Notes: generated by a model from the sequence alone, not told the origin. DNA of 64,000 nt from Prochlorococcus marinus XMU1419 (GCF_017695955.1 NZ_JAAORO010000001.1:310001-374000), one strand, 5' to 3'; shown: positions 11,633 through 20,025, numbered from the stretch's first letter. Numbers and translations: made by a program.

Positions 11633-11639
11633 TAAAGAT

Positions 11640-11840
11640 ATGAAAGTGATTTCATCTTCTCCTTATGCCCCTTTTAATTTAAAAGAGTGGAATTCTCTAA
11701 TAAGTAAAAATGCAAAGTTTGAAAATACTCCAATAAAGATTCAAAAAAAATTTTATAGAACTCTAAAAAAGATTGAAAAAGATGAACTTTTGCAAGAGAA
11801 GAATGATTTACATCAACAAATGCAACTTGCATTCGGATAG
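11640..11840 (+). CDS. Small hypothetical protein
   Basis: A 66-aa product starting MKVISSSPYAPFNL. A frame open from TTG at 11586 exists, but that start would place the operator palindromes inside the gene, so the ATG at 11640 is preferred. The C-terminal half is a charged helix (YRTLKKIEKDELLQEK). No family recognised. The palindromes upstream suggest tight regulation. Confidence 0.55.
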   Translation: MKVISSSPYAPFNLKEWNSLISKNAKFENTPIKIQKKFYRTLKKIEKDELLQEKNDLHQQMQLAFG

Positions 11841-11930
11841 AAAAATATTAACTAACAATCTTTTTATTGAATATTATTCTATGAGATCCAATTTTTTGTT
11901 AGATTAGTAGAAATACAAGAAGGATTTAAT

Positions 11931-12221
11931 TTGGCTGTAGATCGAGAACTTTTAAAAGAAGTTACCCAAGAACTTTGGAATACTGTAAAAAAACTAAGAC
12001 CCGAAATAGATAGGCAAACTCGACTTCAATTAGTTTTAAAGGCCTTATTAACTATTGGAGATTTGCCAGATCAAATGCAAGCTGCCATGGTGGTAGGTGT
12101 TTGCGCAGAAATGGATAAGAGTGAAGCTGATAATGTTGAAACTAATTCACAAACTAAAGATTCAAGCGGTGTTGATACTTCTACAGGCAGAAAAGTAGTT
12201 AGAAGAAGTTCAGCTAAATAA
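11931..12221 (+). CDS. Conserved cyanobacterial hypothetical protein
   Basis: A 96-aa protein with a TTG start preceded by AAGGATTT, a usable ribosome-binding site. Residues 1-65 are helical (DRELLKEVTQELW, RQTRLQLVLKALL, DQMQAAMVVGVCAEM). The tail is Ser/Thr-rich and ends in a basic cluster (RKVVRRSSAK). Function unknown; it is convergent with the small membrane protein at 12234. Confidence 0.65.
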   Translation: MAVDRELLKEVTQELWNTVKKLRPEIDRQTRLQLVLKALLTIGDLPDQMQAAMVVGVCAEMDKSEADNVETNSQTKDSSGVDTSTGRKVVRRSSAK

Positions 12222-12233
12222 TCTTTGAAACTA

Positions 12234-12437
12234 TCATCCTTTTATTTTCTTTGATTCTTTTTTATTAAGTCTATTGAATAGATAATATGAAATTACAATT
12301 AAGAGAGGAACGAATATTGAATGTAAAGTCATCATTAATTCTGTTTGGCCCATTCCTATAAGGTTTGACTCGCTTGGAAGTTGTTCTGACCAAGTGCCAA
12401 CTAAATGCCAGGCTTGGGGAAATGATAAGAAAAACAT
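12234..12437 (-). CDS. Small membrane protein
   Basis: A 67-aa protein. The N-terminal part has an amphipathic FPQAWHLVGTW segment; one clear transmembrane helix at about 38-56 (MTLHSIFVPLLIVISYYLF) is followed by a basic tail. It looks like a conserved cyanobacterial thylakoid or plasma-membrane peptide; no name assigned. Confidence 0.6.
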   Translation of the reverse strand: MFFLSFPQAWHLVGTWSEQLPSESNLIGMGQTELMMTLHSIFVPLLIVISYYLFNRLNKKESKKIKG

Positions 12438-12554
12438 ATAAGAGCTATAAGTTAAGTTTATGTTCAGATAAAGATTATCATTATTGAACGTTTTTGCTTT
12501 CTTTATTCTTATTTCTTAACTAAGCATTTGTGGAGTTATAAAAAAGAACTTGAT

Positions 12555-14084
12555 TCATAAATTTATTTTCTTAAGAAGAGTTTTAAATTCTTTTTTACCA
12601 ATAATTTTTTCAGCTGCGTAAGCACCACTTGCTGAAACAGCAGGAATTCCAATACCTGGAAATGTACTTGCACCGCAAGTAAATAAATTTTTCACTGGAG
12701 TTTTGCAGCCTGGGAAAAGACCTTTTGCTGCAGATAATGCAGGACCGTAACTACCGCAATAGGTATTGGTAAATTTTTTATGAGTGATTGGGGTTCCTAG
12801 CATTTTTAAATCAATCCTTTCATCTATGTCAGGGATGAATTTTCGCACTGCATTAAGGAATATTGAACATCTTTCTTCTTTCAAATTTCTATATTCTAAT
12901 TCCTTTGGATTTAGGTTTTCCCAAATTTCCCAGGGTTCATTTGCGGGAGTATATCCATGAAGAACATGTTTTCCTTTAGGGGCCATATTTTTATCTAGAA
13001 CAGATGGGATTGAAAATACAGCTATATTTCTTTCTGCGGTTATACCTTTTTCCCACTCATCAACATGTATTGCATGTATTGGCAAATCTTCAAGACCATC
13101 AGCGTCAAAACCTAGATGTATATGAAGGAAAGAATCACATTTATTAGGGTTCAAAACTTTTGTATTCCATTTTTTTGAAATTTCATTTGGAATTAACTTT
13201 TTTAAATTCCAAACATCAGTATTCGTGACAACAGATTCACAACTATAACTAGAACCATTATTAAGAGTTATACCTGTGGCTAAATTTTTATTGAAGTTAA
13301 TTGTCTTTACTCTCGAAGAAAGAATTAATTCTCCTCCATTTTTTTTAAATCCATTAATTAAAGCTTTTACGATAGATTCACTTCCTCCTTTGGGGTATTC
13401 AAGGTATGAATTTGGTTCAAACCATTCGTTAAATAAAGTAGCCATCGCAGCTGTATTTGTATCATTCATTGACATACCACTTATCAAAAAGCTCAATAAA
13501 TCAACCCAATTTCTGAGAAAAGGATCCTCTAGATGATTATTTACTAAATTCCCAAAGCCTTTATTAATTTTTGTTATTTGATTGATATTAGGTAAAAATT
13601 TTGAGGTTAAATTTATTAGATCTAAGAAAGTTATTGATTCGGGAGAAAATGAGAGTAAAGGTATTTCATTTATTATTTGGCTAAGAGGTTTTATTCCGGA
13701 AATAAATGATTCCCATTCTTTAACAGATTTCTCACCTCTTAGAGTTTTAATAGTATGTTTAAAAGGTTCTTCCCCCACATCAAGATTAAAATTACCTTCA
13801 GGGACAATTACTTGCCAACCTTTGTATTGAAATAGTTCAACTTCTTCATCAAGTAATTTAAGAATTTGTCCTAGGGGATTAGTTGTCGGCCATTTACCTA
13901 TTCCACTCCACAGTGAAGGGCCTGATTCGAAAGTGTAACCATTTCTTTTGAAACTGTGCGCAACACCCCCTGGCTGACTATGAGCTTCACATATAAGTAC
14001 TGTTTTGCCTGATAGAGCGAGAATCGAACCGCAACATAATCCTCCAATTCCACTACCAACTATTACAACATCGTACTTTTTCAT
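12555..14084 (-). CDS. crtH: Carotenoid isomerase / phytoene-desaturase-family flavoprotein (CrtH-like)
   Basis: A 509-aa FAD-dependent enzyme. The dinucleotide-binding site is at the N-terminus (VVIVGSGIGGLCCGSILAL, then the acidic E of CEAHSQPGG). The C-terminal carotenoid-desaturase signature is NLFTCGASTFPGIGIPAVSASG. Length and the SQPGGVAHSFKRNGYTFESGPS block fit prolycopene cis-trans isomerase (CrtISO/CrtH) better than bacterial CrtI. In cyanobacteria this converts poly-cis intermediates to all-trans lycopene downstream of CrtP/CrtQ. A related retinol-saturase-type member of the family cannot be excluded. Confidence 0.85.
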   Translation of the reverse strand: MKKYDVVIVGSGIGGLCCGSILALSGKTVLICEAHSQPGGVAHSFKRNGYTFESGPSLWSGIGKWPTTNPLGQILKLLDEEVELFQYKGWQVIVPEGNFNLDVGEEPFKHTIKTLRGEKSVKEWESFISGIKPLSQIINEIPLLSFSPESITFLDLINLTSKFLPNINQITKINKGFGNLVNNHLEDPFLRNWVDLLSFLISGMSMNDTNTAAMATLFNEWFEPNSYLEYPKGGSESIVKALINGFKKNGGELILSSRVKTINFNKNLATGITLNNGSSYSCESVVTNTDVWNLKKLIPNEISKKWNTKVLNPNKCDSFLHIHLGFDADGLEDLPIHAIHVDEWEKGITAERNIAVFSIPSVLDKNMAPKGKHVLHGYTPANEPWEIWENLNPKELEYRNLKEERCSIFLNAVRKFIPDIDERIDLKMLGTPITHKKFTNTYCGSYGPALSAAKGLFPGCKTPVKNLFTCGASTFPGIGIPAVSASGAYAAEKIIGKKEFKTLLKKINL

Positions 14085-14123
14085 TAAATATTTACCCTAC
14101 TCTTCTCGTGAAACTAATTAGTT

Positions 14124-14234
14124 TTAGACAAATGTATTAGTTGAAGTCGTAATACTTAATACAACGGCTAGGAAAAATATGTAAGGTACTGCTTTAAGAG
14201 GAACGTATCCTTGGCTTTTAGAAATAAAATCCAT
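14124..14234 (-). CDS. Micro-protein, one transmembrane helix
   Basis: A 36-aa ORF with ATG at 14234. A short polar N-terminus (MDFISKSQGYVPLK) precedes a hydrophobic helix (VPYIFFLAVVLSI). It lies just upstream of crtH on the same strand, 39 bp away, and could be co-transcribed. Not identified as a known photosystem peptide. Confidence 0.5.
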   Translation of the reverse strand: MDFISKSQGYVPLKAVPYIFFLAVVLSITTSTNTFV

Positions 14235-14407
14235 TAATTTAGTTACTTAATGTAAACATAATAACGAGATCTTGTTCCTTATGTGTGCCATAAAATTATT
14301 TTTTTGGAAATATTTTGAAATAAAGAAATCTTTTTGGAGAGATTTTTTAACTAAGAACATTTTTTCTGAAGTTATCTTAGTATTTGATTCTTAGATTAAG
14401 ATCTATT

Positions 14408-14893
14408 ATGAAACACTTTCCTGATATTAATGAGATAAAACTATTAGAAAAAAATTCCCAAAAAAATGGTAGCGGAATTGTATATGAGGAATTGTTAGGA
14501 ATATGGAAGTTTAAGTATGTATGGGGAAAGGAGTCAGATGAAATCAAAAATATACCCAGCTCGATTTTACAAGTATTGTCGGCAAGACTCGAATTGAAAA
14601 GTAAAAATAAAGAGGATCAAATAAATTATGAAATAAAAAATTCAATTAATTTCGGATTATTAAATATTACTTTTATAGGCAGCGCAGAATTAAAAGGGAT
14701 TAGACCTCTATTGGCTTTCTATTTTGAAGAATTGAAAATTAGTATAAGTAGTTTTCCTATATTTAATAAGGAATTAAAAAAACCAGAATATAAAAAAATG
14801 CCTTTTTTCTCACTTGTAGGAATTAGCACTAATGATAATTGGTTATGTGCTCGAGGCAGGGGCGGAGGGCTTGCAATATGGGTTAAGTCTTAA
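14408..14893 (+). CDS. Possible PAP/fibrillin-like protein
   Basis: A 161-aa product if translated from the ATG at 14408 (MKHFPDINEIK); the frame is open upstream to TTG 14384. The order of segments (ELLGIWKFKYVW near the start, GSAELKGIRPLLAFYFEEL in the middle, WLCARGRGGGLAIWV at the end) recalls plastid-lipid-associated/fibrillin domains, lipocalin-like lipid binders of thylakoids. That match is from pattern memory only. It ends 1 nt before the convergent Nif11-like gene. Confidence 0.55.
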   Translation: MKHFPDINEIKLLEKNSQKNGSGIVYEELLGIWKFKYVWGKESDEIKNIPSSILQVLSARLELKSKNKEDQINYEIKNSINFGLLNITFIGSAELKGIRPLLAFYFEELKISISSFPIFNKELKKPEYKKMPFFSLVGISTNDNWLCARGRGGGLAIWVKS

Positions 14894-14894
14894 T

Positions 14895-15110
14895 TTAGTG
14901 GTATTCTCCTGGATGATCTACCTTTCTTACGGTAACTTTATCAACTTTTTGTCCATTAAATCTTAAGAGATCATCTCCTGAAAAGTCATAACCTAAGCGT
15001 TGACCTATTAGGGCTACATCATCTGCTGTAGAGGATGTCGTGACTTGCTTTTTTAATTCTTCATCAGATTGCATCTTAATTAAAAATTTTCTTATTTCAG
15101 AAAAACTCAT
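14895..15110 (-). CDS. Nif11-domain small protein
   Basis: A 71-aa protein with the Nif11 pattern: an N-terminal amphipathic helix (SFSEIRKFLIKMQSDEELKKQV), then TADDVALIGQRLGYDFSGDDL. In cyanobacteria this domain forms the leader of many ribosomally made peptide precursors (including prochlorosins) and also occurs in stand-alone proteins. There is no Gly-Gly cleavage motif followed by a Cys-rich core, and no LanM-type modifying enzyme is in the window, so a stand-alone role is more likely. Confidence 0.75.
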   Translation of the reverse strand: MSFSEIRKFLIKMQSDEELKKQVTTSSTADDVALIGQRLGYDFSGDDLLRFNGQKVDKVTVRKVDHPGEYH

Positions 15111-15201
15111 TACTAGAATTTGATTGATTGATGTTAAAGAAATTTATAAAATCTTTTTCTTAGCAAGAACAAGATAAATAGATAATCATTATACTATTTT
15201 T

Positions 15202-15519
15202 ATGACTTACTTATTCCTCTATATAGTTGGCATAATTTTAATATGGTGGATATATCGTGTCGGTTGGCTTGAGGCGCTCAAAACAGTAGTTAAAGTTATA
15301 GTTCCCTCAGCGCTTATTATTTTATTTAACATAAAAGCAGGAAGATTACTTTTTAAAAGTCCTGTAGTCGGTTTATTGAGCGCTTTGCCTACCTCTATTT
15401 TTATTTTTAGAGGTTCATTGCCTTTAGTTAGTTATATAAATAACTGGATTGAAAATAAAATAAATAAGTATGATGATTCGGAAGTTGTAGATACTGATTC
15501 TGTGCCATTAGATGATTAA
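15202..15519 (+). CDS. Conserved membrane protein
   Basis: A 105-aa protein with three hydrophobic segments (about 2-18, 28-44 and 52-68) and an acidic C-terminal tail (KYDDSEVVDTDSVPLDD). No family identified. Convergent with the gene at 15521, 1 nt between them. Confidence 0.6.
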   Translation: MTYLFLYIVGIILIWWIYRVGWLEALKTVVKVIVPSALIILFNIKAGRLLFKSPVVGLLSALPTSIFIFRGSLPLVSYINNWIENKINKYDDSEVVDTDSVPLDD

Positions 15520-15520
15520 T

Positions 15521-15964
15521 TTAATCAAATCCAAGAAATAATTCTTTGTGTACAACAAGAACATCAAATAAAGTTGTTCCATGAATAGGACTTAATGGAA
15601 TTTTGTCTATATTCAATGCTTCTGCGCAAATTAAATGAGCATCCCATTTTGTATTGTGATCACTTATTTCAATTGACCACTCAATTACTTTTTTGAAATG
15701 ATCTGGCATCTCCGAACCAATTTTTCTGCAAATTTGACATAGAACTGACAAAAGAGGAGGCTTTGATGGCCTTTTTAAATCTCTAATAAGACTAGGCTGC
15801 GTAAAAACACTTGTATAGCGGATGTAGTCTATTAATTCATATTCTTCTTTAGTAAGAGCTGCTTTATCTAATGCTCTTTCAAATTCGTCTATGGGGGTTA
15901 TGGGCCTATCCAAGATATTATTTTTTGCTGTTTTCTGAATCCATTTTTTCTTGATTAATTTCAT
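15521..15964 (-). CDS. Conserved cyanobacterial hypothetical protein
   Basis: A 147-aa soluble, mostly helical protein. Recognisable blocks are LDRPITPIDEFERALDKAALTKEEYELIDYIRYTS and a C-terminal CAEALNIDKIPLSPIHGTTLFDVLV. Its 5' end overlaps tatA by 47 nt in another frame, implying co-transcription and probably translational coupling. A starting point further inside cannot be excluded. Confidence 0.6.
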   Translation of the reverse strand: MKLIKKKWIQKTAKNNILDRPITPIDEFERALDKAALTKEEYELIDYIRYTSVFTQPSLIRDLKRPSKPPLLSVLCQICRKIGSEMPDHFKKVIEWSIEISDHNTKWDAHLICAEALNIDKIPLSPIHGTTLFDVLVVHKELFLGFD

Positions 15965-16184
15965 TGGTTTGATTGCTTTCTATAGATTTAGGAGATTCAT
16001 CTTTATCTTCTTCGTTCATAACTTGATCGATTTCATTTTGAAATTCATTCGACGCTTTTTTAAGACTTTTCAAAGTTTTACCAAGTTGTTTTCCTAATTC
16101 TGGAAGCTTTTTAGGACCAAAAATTAAAAGAGCTAAGATAAGTATTACAGTAACTTCAGGCAAACCCACACCAAAAATATTCAT
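15918..16184 (-). CDS. tatA: Twin-arginine translocase subunit TatA
   Basis: An 88-aa Tat pore subunit: a single N-terminal helix (VILILALLIF), the hinge FGPKKLPELGKQLGKTLKSLK typical of TatA/Hcf106, then an acidic low-complexity tail. It would form the size-adjustable pore moving folded proteins across the thylakoid and plasma membranes. The 3' end overlaps the next gene. Confidence 0.93.
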   Translation of the reverse strand: MNIFGVGLPEVTVILILALLIFGPKKLPELGKQLGKTLKSLKKASNEFQNEIDQVMNEEDKDESPKSIESNQTNEINQEKMDSENSKK

Positions 16185-16274
16185 AACTGATAACTATTTA
16201 ACTAATAAGGAAATCTACTATTAAATATAGTCAAATCATCTGAAAATTTCATTCTCGGAAAAGCTTTTTTAATA

Positions 16275-16412
16275 TTAAAAAATTTTGAAAAATATTATTG
16301 TTATTAATACTCCTTTAAAGAAAACTAACCAAAGTAATTGATAATCACTCAATTTGAATTTTTTTTGGTACCAATTTATAAGAGTTTTATGTTTATCTAT
16401 TAATTTTCTCAT
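16275..16412 (-). CDS. Small protein with C-terminal membrane helix
   Basis: A 45-aa ORF with ATG at 16412. The first half is strongly basic (RKLIDKHKTLINWYQKKFK) and the second half is a hydrophobic helix (LLWLVFFKGVLITIIFF). It lies downstream of tatA on the opposite side from the gene at 16574. Not identified. Confidence 0.45.
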   Translation of the reverse strand: MRKLIDKHKTLINWYQKKFKLSDYQLLWLVFFKGVLITIIFFKIF

Positions 16413-16573
16413 TTTCACCGAGATTATTTATTTCTATCACTTATTTTATCTTAATTTCTTGTATTATTATTTTATTGAAATCCTTGATTCAACTCAAATT
16501 AGATTATTTTATTAGATTTTAATCTTTTTCTAAATTATTGAAACTATTCGCTCAATATTTACTATTAAAAAAA

Positions 16574-16813
16574 ATGAAGTACTTATTTGTTGTCTTTTAC
16601 TTTTTTTTTCTAATTTATCCAGCTGAAGCCGTTACCACAAAAATGTTTAAAGTATTGGATACGTGTGCAAGATATCGACTCGGTGAGATTAATGCTAATG
16701 AGGCTTTAGAAAAACTAAAATTAAAATTAACGAATTCTTCTACTAGTCAGCCAAAGGATCTAGTAAAAAAATATTGCTCAGTATTTACTCCAAATGAAAA
16801 AATTGAATTTTAA
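16574..16813 (+). CDS. Small exported protein
   Basis: A 79-aa product from ATG 16574 (a TTG at 16538 is in frame but would hide the signal peptide). Residues 1-19 (MKYLFVVFYFFFLIYPAEA) form a textbook signal peptide with an AEA cleavage site. The mature part, about 60 aa, carries two cysteines that could pair. Function unknown. Confidence 0.6.
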   Translation: MKYLFVVFYFFFLIYPAEAVTTKMFKVLDTCARYRLGEINANEALEKLKLKLTNSSTSQPKDLVKKYCSVFTPNEKIEF

Positions 16814-16833
16814 TCTTAGCAATACATATTTAA

Positions 16834-16965
16834 TTATTCTTTATTTGAATAATCTTTAGCTCTGTTTCGGATTTCTTTAACTTTTTTAAAATTATTTATT
16901 TTTAAATTAAAAATAAATCCTAAAAAAAGAAGAAGAAATAAAAAAATATAAATTATTAATTCCAT
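16834..16965 (-). CDS. Micro-protein, one transmembrane helix
   Basis: A 43-aa ORF: a hydrophobic N-terminal helix (ELIIYIFLFLLLFLGFIF) followed by a basic/charged tail (KVKEIRNRAKDYSNKE). It is convergent with the exported protein at 16574. Not identified. Confidence 0.45.
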   Translation of the reverse strand: MELIIYIFLFLLLFLGFIFNLKINNFKKVKEIRNRAKDYSNKE

Positions 16966-17113
16966 ATTATTGAATTAATAATTCACCATAGTTTATTTCA
17001 ATAATTTTTTAGTATCTTTTAAAACAAAAAACTGACTTTAATATTAGTTATTTACTTTGAAGGCCACAATGAAAACAAATTAACCTCTAATATGGAACTT
17101 TATAAGAACTGTT

Positions 17114-17563
17114 GTGAAGATTGGAGATAAAGTTCCAGAATTTTCTTTACTGGATCAAAATGGAGTTAAAAGATCAAATAAGGGATTAAAAAGTCCCCTT
17201 GTTTTGTTTTTTTATCCAAAAGATGATACGCCAGGTTGCACTATAGAAGTTTGCGGATTTAGAGATAAATATGACTTATTTAAAGTATTAGGTGCGCAAG
17301 TTTGGGGAGTAAGTAATGGAAGTACCTCAAGTCATTTGGCATTTGCTAATAAAAATAAATTACAATATCCACTTCTTTGCGATACAAATGACTCTATTAG
17401 GAAAACTTTTAAAGTTCCTAAAGTATTAGGATTTATGGATGGTAGGGTAACTTACGTTATTGATCGCAAAGGGACAGTTAGGCATATTTTTAGAGATTTA
17501 TTGAATGGTCCTGAACACATTAAAGAGGCTATTAGAGTACTTAAGGAAATTCAAAATCAATAA
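17114..17563 (+). CDS. bcp: Peroxiredoxin Q / bacterioferritin comigratory protein
   Basis: A 149-aa thiol peroxidase with a GTG start. The peroxidatic Cys42 and resolving Cys47 sit in DDTPGCTIEVCGFRD, the hallmark of the PrxQ/BCP group with an intramolecular disulfide in one helix. It reduces hydrogen and organic peroxides with thioredoxin as donor and protects photosynthetic membranes. Full length, no anomaly. Confidence 0.95.
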   Translation: MKIGDKVPEFSLLDQNGVKRSNKGLKSPLVLFFYPKDDTPGCTIEVCGFRDKYDLFKVLGAQVWGVSNGSTSSHLAFANKNKLQYPLLCDTNDSIRKTFKVPKVLGFMDGRVTYVIDRKGTVRHIFRDLLNGPEHIKEAIRVLKEIQNQ

Positions 17564-17630
17564 ATTATTATTCAAAGAATTTTAGATTAATAACTTTTGC
17601 TTTATTATGGTTGCAGTATTTTTTTAATAT

Positions 17631-17903
17631 ATGAAGAAAATGGGAATGCAGGCTGTTGATCTTGCTATTCAAAATGGAGTGGATCTTGACGGTACTCCAA
17701 TCCCTCAAAAAATGCTAGATCTGTACAATAGAATAATGGATGAGGAGAATAAAAGACAAAGGAGTGGTGTTAAAAAATCAATGAGAAATAGATGCGTCAA
17801 AACGGGTTCTAAGCATTTTGATAAAGAAACATTGAATCAATTATTAATAGACTCGGGTTGGGAAGGTCTAAAAGAAAAGGAAATTTTATTTTTTTATAAT
17901 TAA
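17631..17903 (+). CDS. Conserved hypothetical protein
   Basis: A 90-aa protein beginning MKKMGMQAVDLAIQNGVDLDGTPIP, helical and basic in the middle (ENKRQRSGVKKSMRNRCVKTGSKH), ending in GWEGLKEKEILFFYN. Two in-frame start Mets are close together. No family recognised; possible nucleic-acid binding from the basic stretch is only a guess. Confidence 0.6.
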   Translation: MKKMGMQAVDLAIQNGVDLDGTPIPQKMLDLYNRIMDEENKRQRSGVKKSMRNRCVKTGSKHFDKETLNQLLIDSGWEGLKEKEILFFYN

Positions 17904-18004
17904 AAAAAATTTTTTAATTATTTTAAAAATCAATTATGGTAATTATTTATTTAAATTAAGAAACTGAGAAGTAATTAAATATTTTTTGGGATCTAATTTT
18001 TGAA

Positions 18005-18349
18005 CTATTTAAACCATCCTTTTTTTTTAGAGGAAATTATTTTCTCATTTTCAGCTTTTGTTTTACTACTTGCTTTTTTGAAAGCCAAGTTGGCTTCTAT
18101 AACTGTAACTATTGATATAAAAAAAAGACCTGAAATTCCAATTATTTGTTCACTTTGAGAGGGTTCTGAATCTCCTTGTAAAAAAAAACCTAATGCGAAC
18201 CATGCAGTACTAGCAGTGATGCTAAAAAAGTAGGGTTTCCATCTTCTTTGATATAAGTAGCCCGATCCTAAACCAGGAAGAAAGTTCAAAAAAGAGGCTA
18301 CCCAACCTTTTGAAGATGCAAGTATTTCGTCTCTAGAGGGATAAGACAT
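18005..18349 (-). CDS. Conserved integral membrane protein
   Basis: A 114-aa protein with about three hydrophobic helices (around 17-33, 40-57 and 69-88). The segment LNFLPGLGSGYLYQRRWKPYF is characteristic of small cyanobacterial TM proteins related to the TM2-like group (GLGxGYxYxGR-type). The C-terminal tail is lysine-rich. Function unknown. Confidence 0.65.
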   Translation of the reverse strand: MSYPSRDEILASSKGWVASFLNFLPGLGSGYLYQRRWKPYFFSITASTAWFALGFFLQGDSEPSQSEQIIGISGLFFISIVTVIEANLAFKKASSKTKAENEKIISSKKKGWFK

Positions 18350-18354
18350 CTATA

Positions 18355-18459
18355 TTAGGTATTTATTAAATGTGAATTTATATAAGCAAAAGATATTGCT
18401 GCACAAATTACCCAGCTAAAAGGTAAGAACATTCTTATTTTTTCTTTATTATTATCCAT
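18355..18459 (-). CDS. Micro-protein, one transmembrane helix
   Basis: A 34-aa ORF with ATG at 18459; charged N-terminus (MDNNKEKIRM) then FLPFSWVICAAISFAYI. It lies 5 bp upstream of the membrane protein at 18349 on the same strand, so the two probably share a transcript. Not identified. Confidence 0.45.
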   Translation of the reverse strand: MDNNKEKIRMFLPFSWVICAAISFAYINSHLINT

Positions 18460-18523
18460 TTGTTAATTATGGAAAATATTTTTAATATCTGTGGATTTAA
18501 TGGATTCCTTAAGTTTAAAAGAA

Positions 18524-18551
18524 CTAAAAAAGACGGTTAAAAACCGTCTTT
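18524..18551 (-). terminator. Rho-independent terminator
   Basis: Read on the reverse strand, a perfect 10-bp stem AAAGACGGTT/AACCGTCTTT with a 3-nt loop is followed by a six-T run. It lies 28 nt after the stop codon of the gene 18953-18579. Confidence 0.85.
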
Positions 18552-18578
18552 GGAAAAAGTAATTTCTCTAAAAATAAA

Positions 18579-18953
18579 TTATTTATCTTTTGAGGCTGAG
18601 AGTACTTTAAGTTCTTTTTTTACTTCTTTTTCTCTCTCTTCAAGATGTTTTAGTTGAGCTTTAAAAGCATCTTCAAGTCTTACTTTTTGTTTTGTAATTT
18701 CATCAAGCTCTTCTTGATGTTGGTTTTTCTTTAACTCCTTCATTTCGCTATCGGAAATAACATATACTGGGCGATATGAAGGTGTTTCAAAAAGAAGATC
18801 AAACATTGAATACATAAGTGACCTTTGAATAAGTACAAATTCAATATCTAATAATTCTTTGAAATATGAAAGGATAAATACCGAAGATATTGATACGGCA
18901 AATACACCGAATTTCGGTTTACCTAACTTAACCGCCCAGTATTTACCGACCAA
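18579..18953 (-). CDS. Conserved hypothetical with membrane helix and coiled coil
   Basis: A 124-aa protein. One hydrophobic helix near residues 17-33 (GVFAVSISSVFILSYF) is followed by a linker with PSYRPVYVI, then about 55 residues of continuous charged heptad-like helix (KELKKNQHQEELDEITKQK, HLEEREKEVKKELK). A membrane-anchored coiled-coil organisation is evident; function unknown. It has its own terminator. Confidence 0.65.
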   Translation of the reverse strand: MVGKYWAVKLGKPKFGVFAVSISSVFILSYFKELLDIEFVLIQRSLMYSMFDLLFETPSYRPVYVISDSEMKELKKNQHQEELDEITKQKVRLEDAFKAQLKHLEEREKEVKKELKVLSASKDK

Positions 18954-19019
18954 ATTTTAAAGTATATTTTAAAGTATTAAGTAGAAGATTCTAAAGATCT
19001 AAATCAAAAAGAACTAAAA

Positions 19020-19448
19020 ATGGATTTAAAAATTACTAAAACATTAGTAATCCCATCCAACGAAATTAAGTGGCGATTTTCCAGATCTTCCGGTCCTGGA
19101 GGACAAAATGTAAATAAAATTGAAAGCAGAGTGGAGATTATTTTTAATTTAGAAGATTCCAAAGTATTAAATGATTATCAGAAAGAAATTATTAAAAAAA
19201 ACTTGAAAAATAAATTAGTGAATAATACCTTACGCTTAGCGGTTCAAGAACATAGAAATCAATTATTAAATAGGCAGCTAGCTTTAATGAAATTTAGTTT
19301 AATCCTAAAAAATGCTTTAAATAACCCATTTAAATCAAGAAAATCCACACAACCTACCAAAGCATCACAAAAGAAAAGAGTTGAGCTTAAGAAAAAACGT
19401 GGCGAATTAAAAAAAAGTAGACAAAAAGAAAAAACATATCAAATATGA
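19020..19448 (+). CDS. arfB: Alternative ribosome-rescue factor / peptidyl-tRNA hydrolase ArfB
   Basis: A 142-aa class I release-factor-like protein. The GGQ motif (residues 27-29, in RSSGPGGQNVNK) hydrolyses the peptidyl-tRNA ester. The basic C-terminal tail (KKRVELKKKRGELKKSRQKEK) is what lets ArfB/YaeJ enter the empty mRNA channel of stalled ribosomes. Stand-alone gene, full length. Confidence 0.93.
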   Translation: MDLKITKTLVIPSNEIKWRFSRSSGPGGQNVNKIESRVEIIFNLEDSKVLNDYQKEIIKKNLKNKLVNNTLRLAVQEHRNQLLNRQLALMKFSLILKNALNNPFKSRKSTQPTKASQKKRVELKKKRGELKKSRQKEKTYQI

Positions 19449-19521
19449 ATAAACTAAATAAATATTTTCCTCGCAGATTTCAATCAAACATGTGTGATAA
19501 ATTAAATTTTATTTTGGTTTA

Positions 19522-19770
19522 TTGGATTCAACTAATGATTTCTGGTTAATTGACTCCAATTTTGTAGGAGTGATGCGTTTCTACAAAGATAAAGATCATT
19601 CTGATAAATCTATTGATTATATGGTTATTGAAGAAGGAATTATTATGGGAATACATGGAGAAAATCCTCCATTAATGAAAACTAGAAAAAAAATTGTTAT
19701 AGAAGAAGCAAGATTATTGTGGCAAAAATTGTTAAATGAGGGTTGGCAAAAAACTAATAAAAAATGGTGA
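19522..19770 (+). CDS. DUF1651 protein
   Basis: An 82-aa protein starting at ATT/TTG-type context (the track frame opens at 19522; a clear ATG is lacking at the very start). The blocks WLIDSNFVGVMRFY, ENPPLMKTRKKIVIEEARLLW and KLLNEGWQKT match DUF1651, a family abundant in Prochlorococcus and Synechococcus with several paralogs per genome and unknown function. Confidence 0.7.
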   Translation: MDSTNDFWLIDSNFVGVMRFYKDKDHSDKSIDYMVIEEGIIMGIHGENPPLMKTRKKIVIEEARLLWQKLLNEGWQKTNKKW

Positions 19771-19798
19771 GGAAATTCTACAAAAACTTTTTTTAATT

Positions 19799-19963
19799 TC
19801 AGAAAATAAATGAACCTTTAGGGTATAGCCTGGAAATTTTTTCCTGTTGTAAATATTTCTTTTTTTTGATGTCGTTTTCATATCTTCTCAACATCATTAG
19901 ATAGTTTGTAACTCCAAAAATTACTAAAAATACAATAAATCTTATTCCTGCCTCAAAGTTCAT
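19799..19963 (-). CDS. Small membrane protein
   Basis: A 54-aa product from the ATG at 19963 (MNFEAGIRFIVFLVIFGV); an upstream in-frame ATG at 20005 would add 14 basic residues. One transmembrane helix, then a charged tail (RRYENDIKKKKYLQQEK). Not identified. Confidence 0.5.
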   Translation of the reverse strand: MNFEAGIRFIVFLVIFGVTNYLMMLRRYENDIKKKKYLQQEKISRLYPKGSFIF

Positions 19964-20025
19964 ATGAAAATTAAGCTTTATTTTACTCTTACAATTACTA
20001 ATCAAAAATCAATCGGTATTTATAT

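Noticed and set aside
17898-17935. A/T-only hairpin after the gene at 17631 as a terminator
   Set aside because: The stem is purely A-T and the region is A/T-rich throughout; it is not distinguishable from background.
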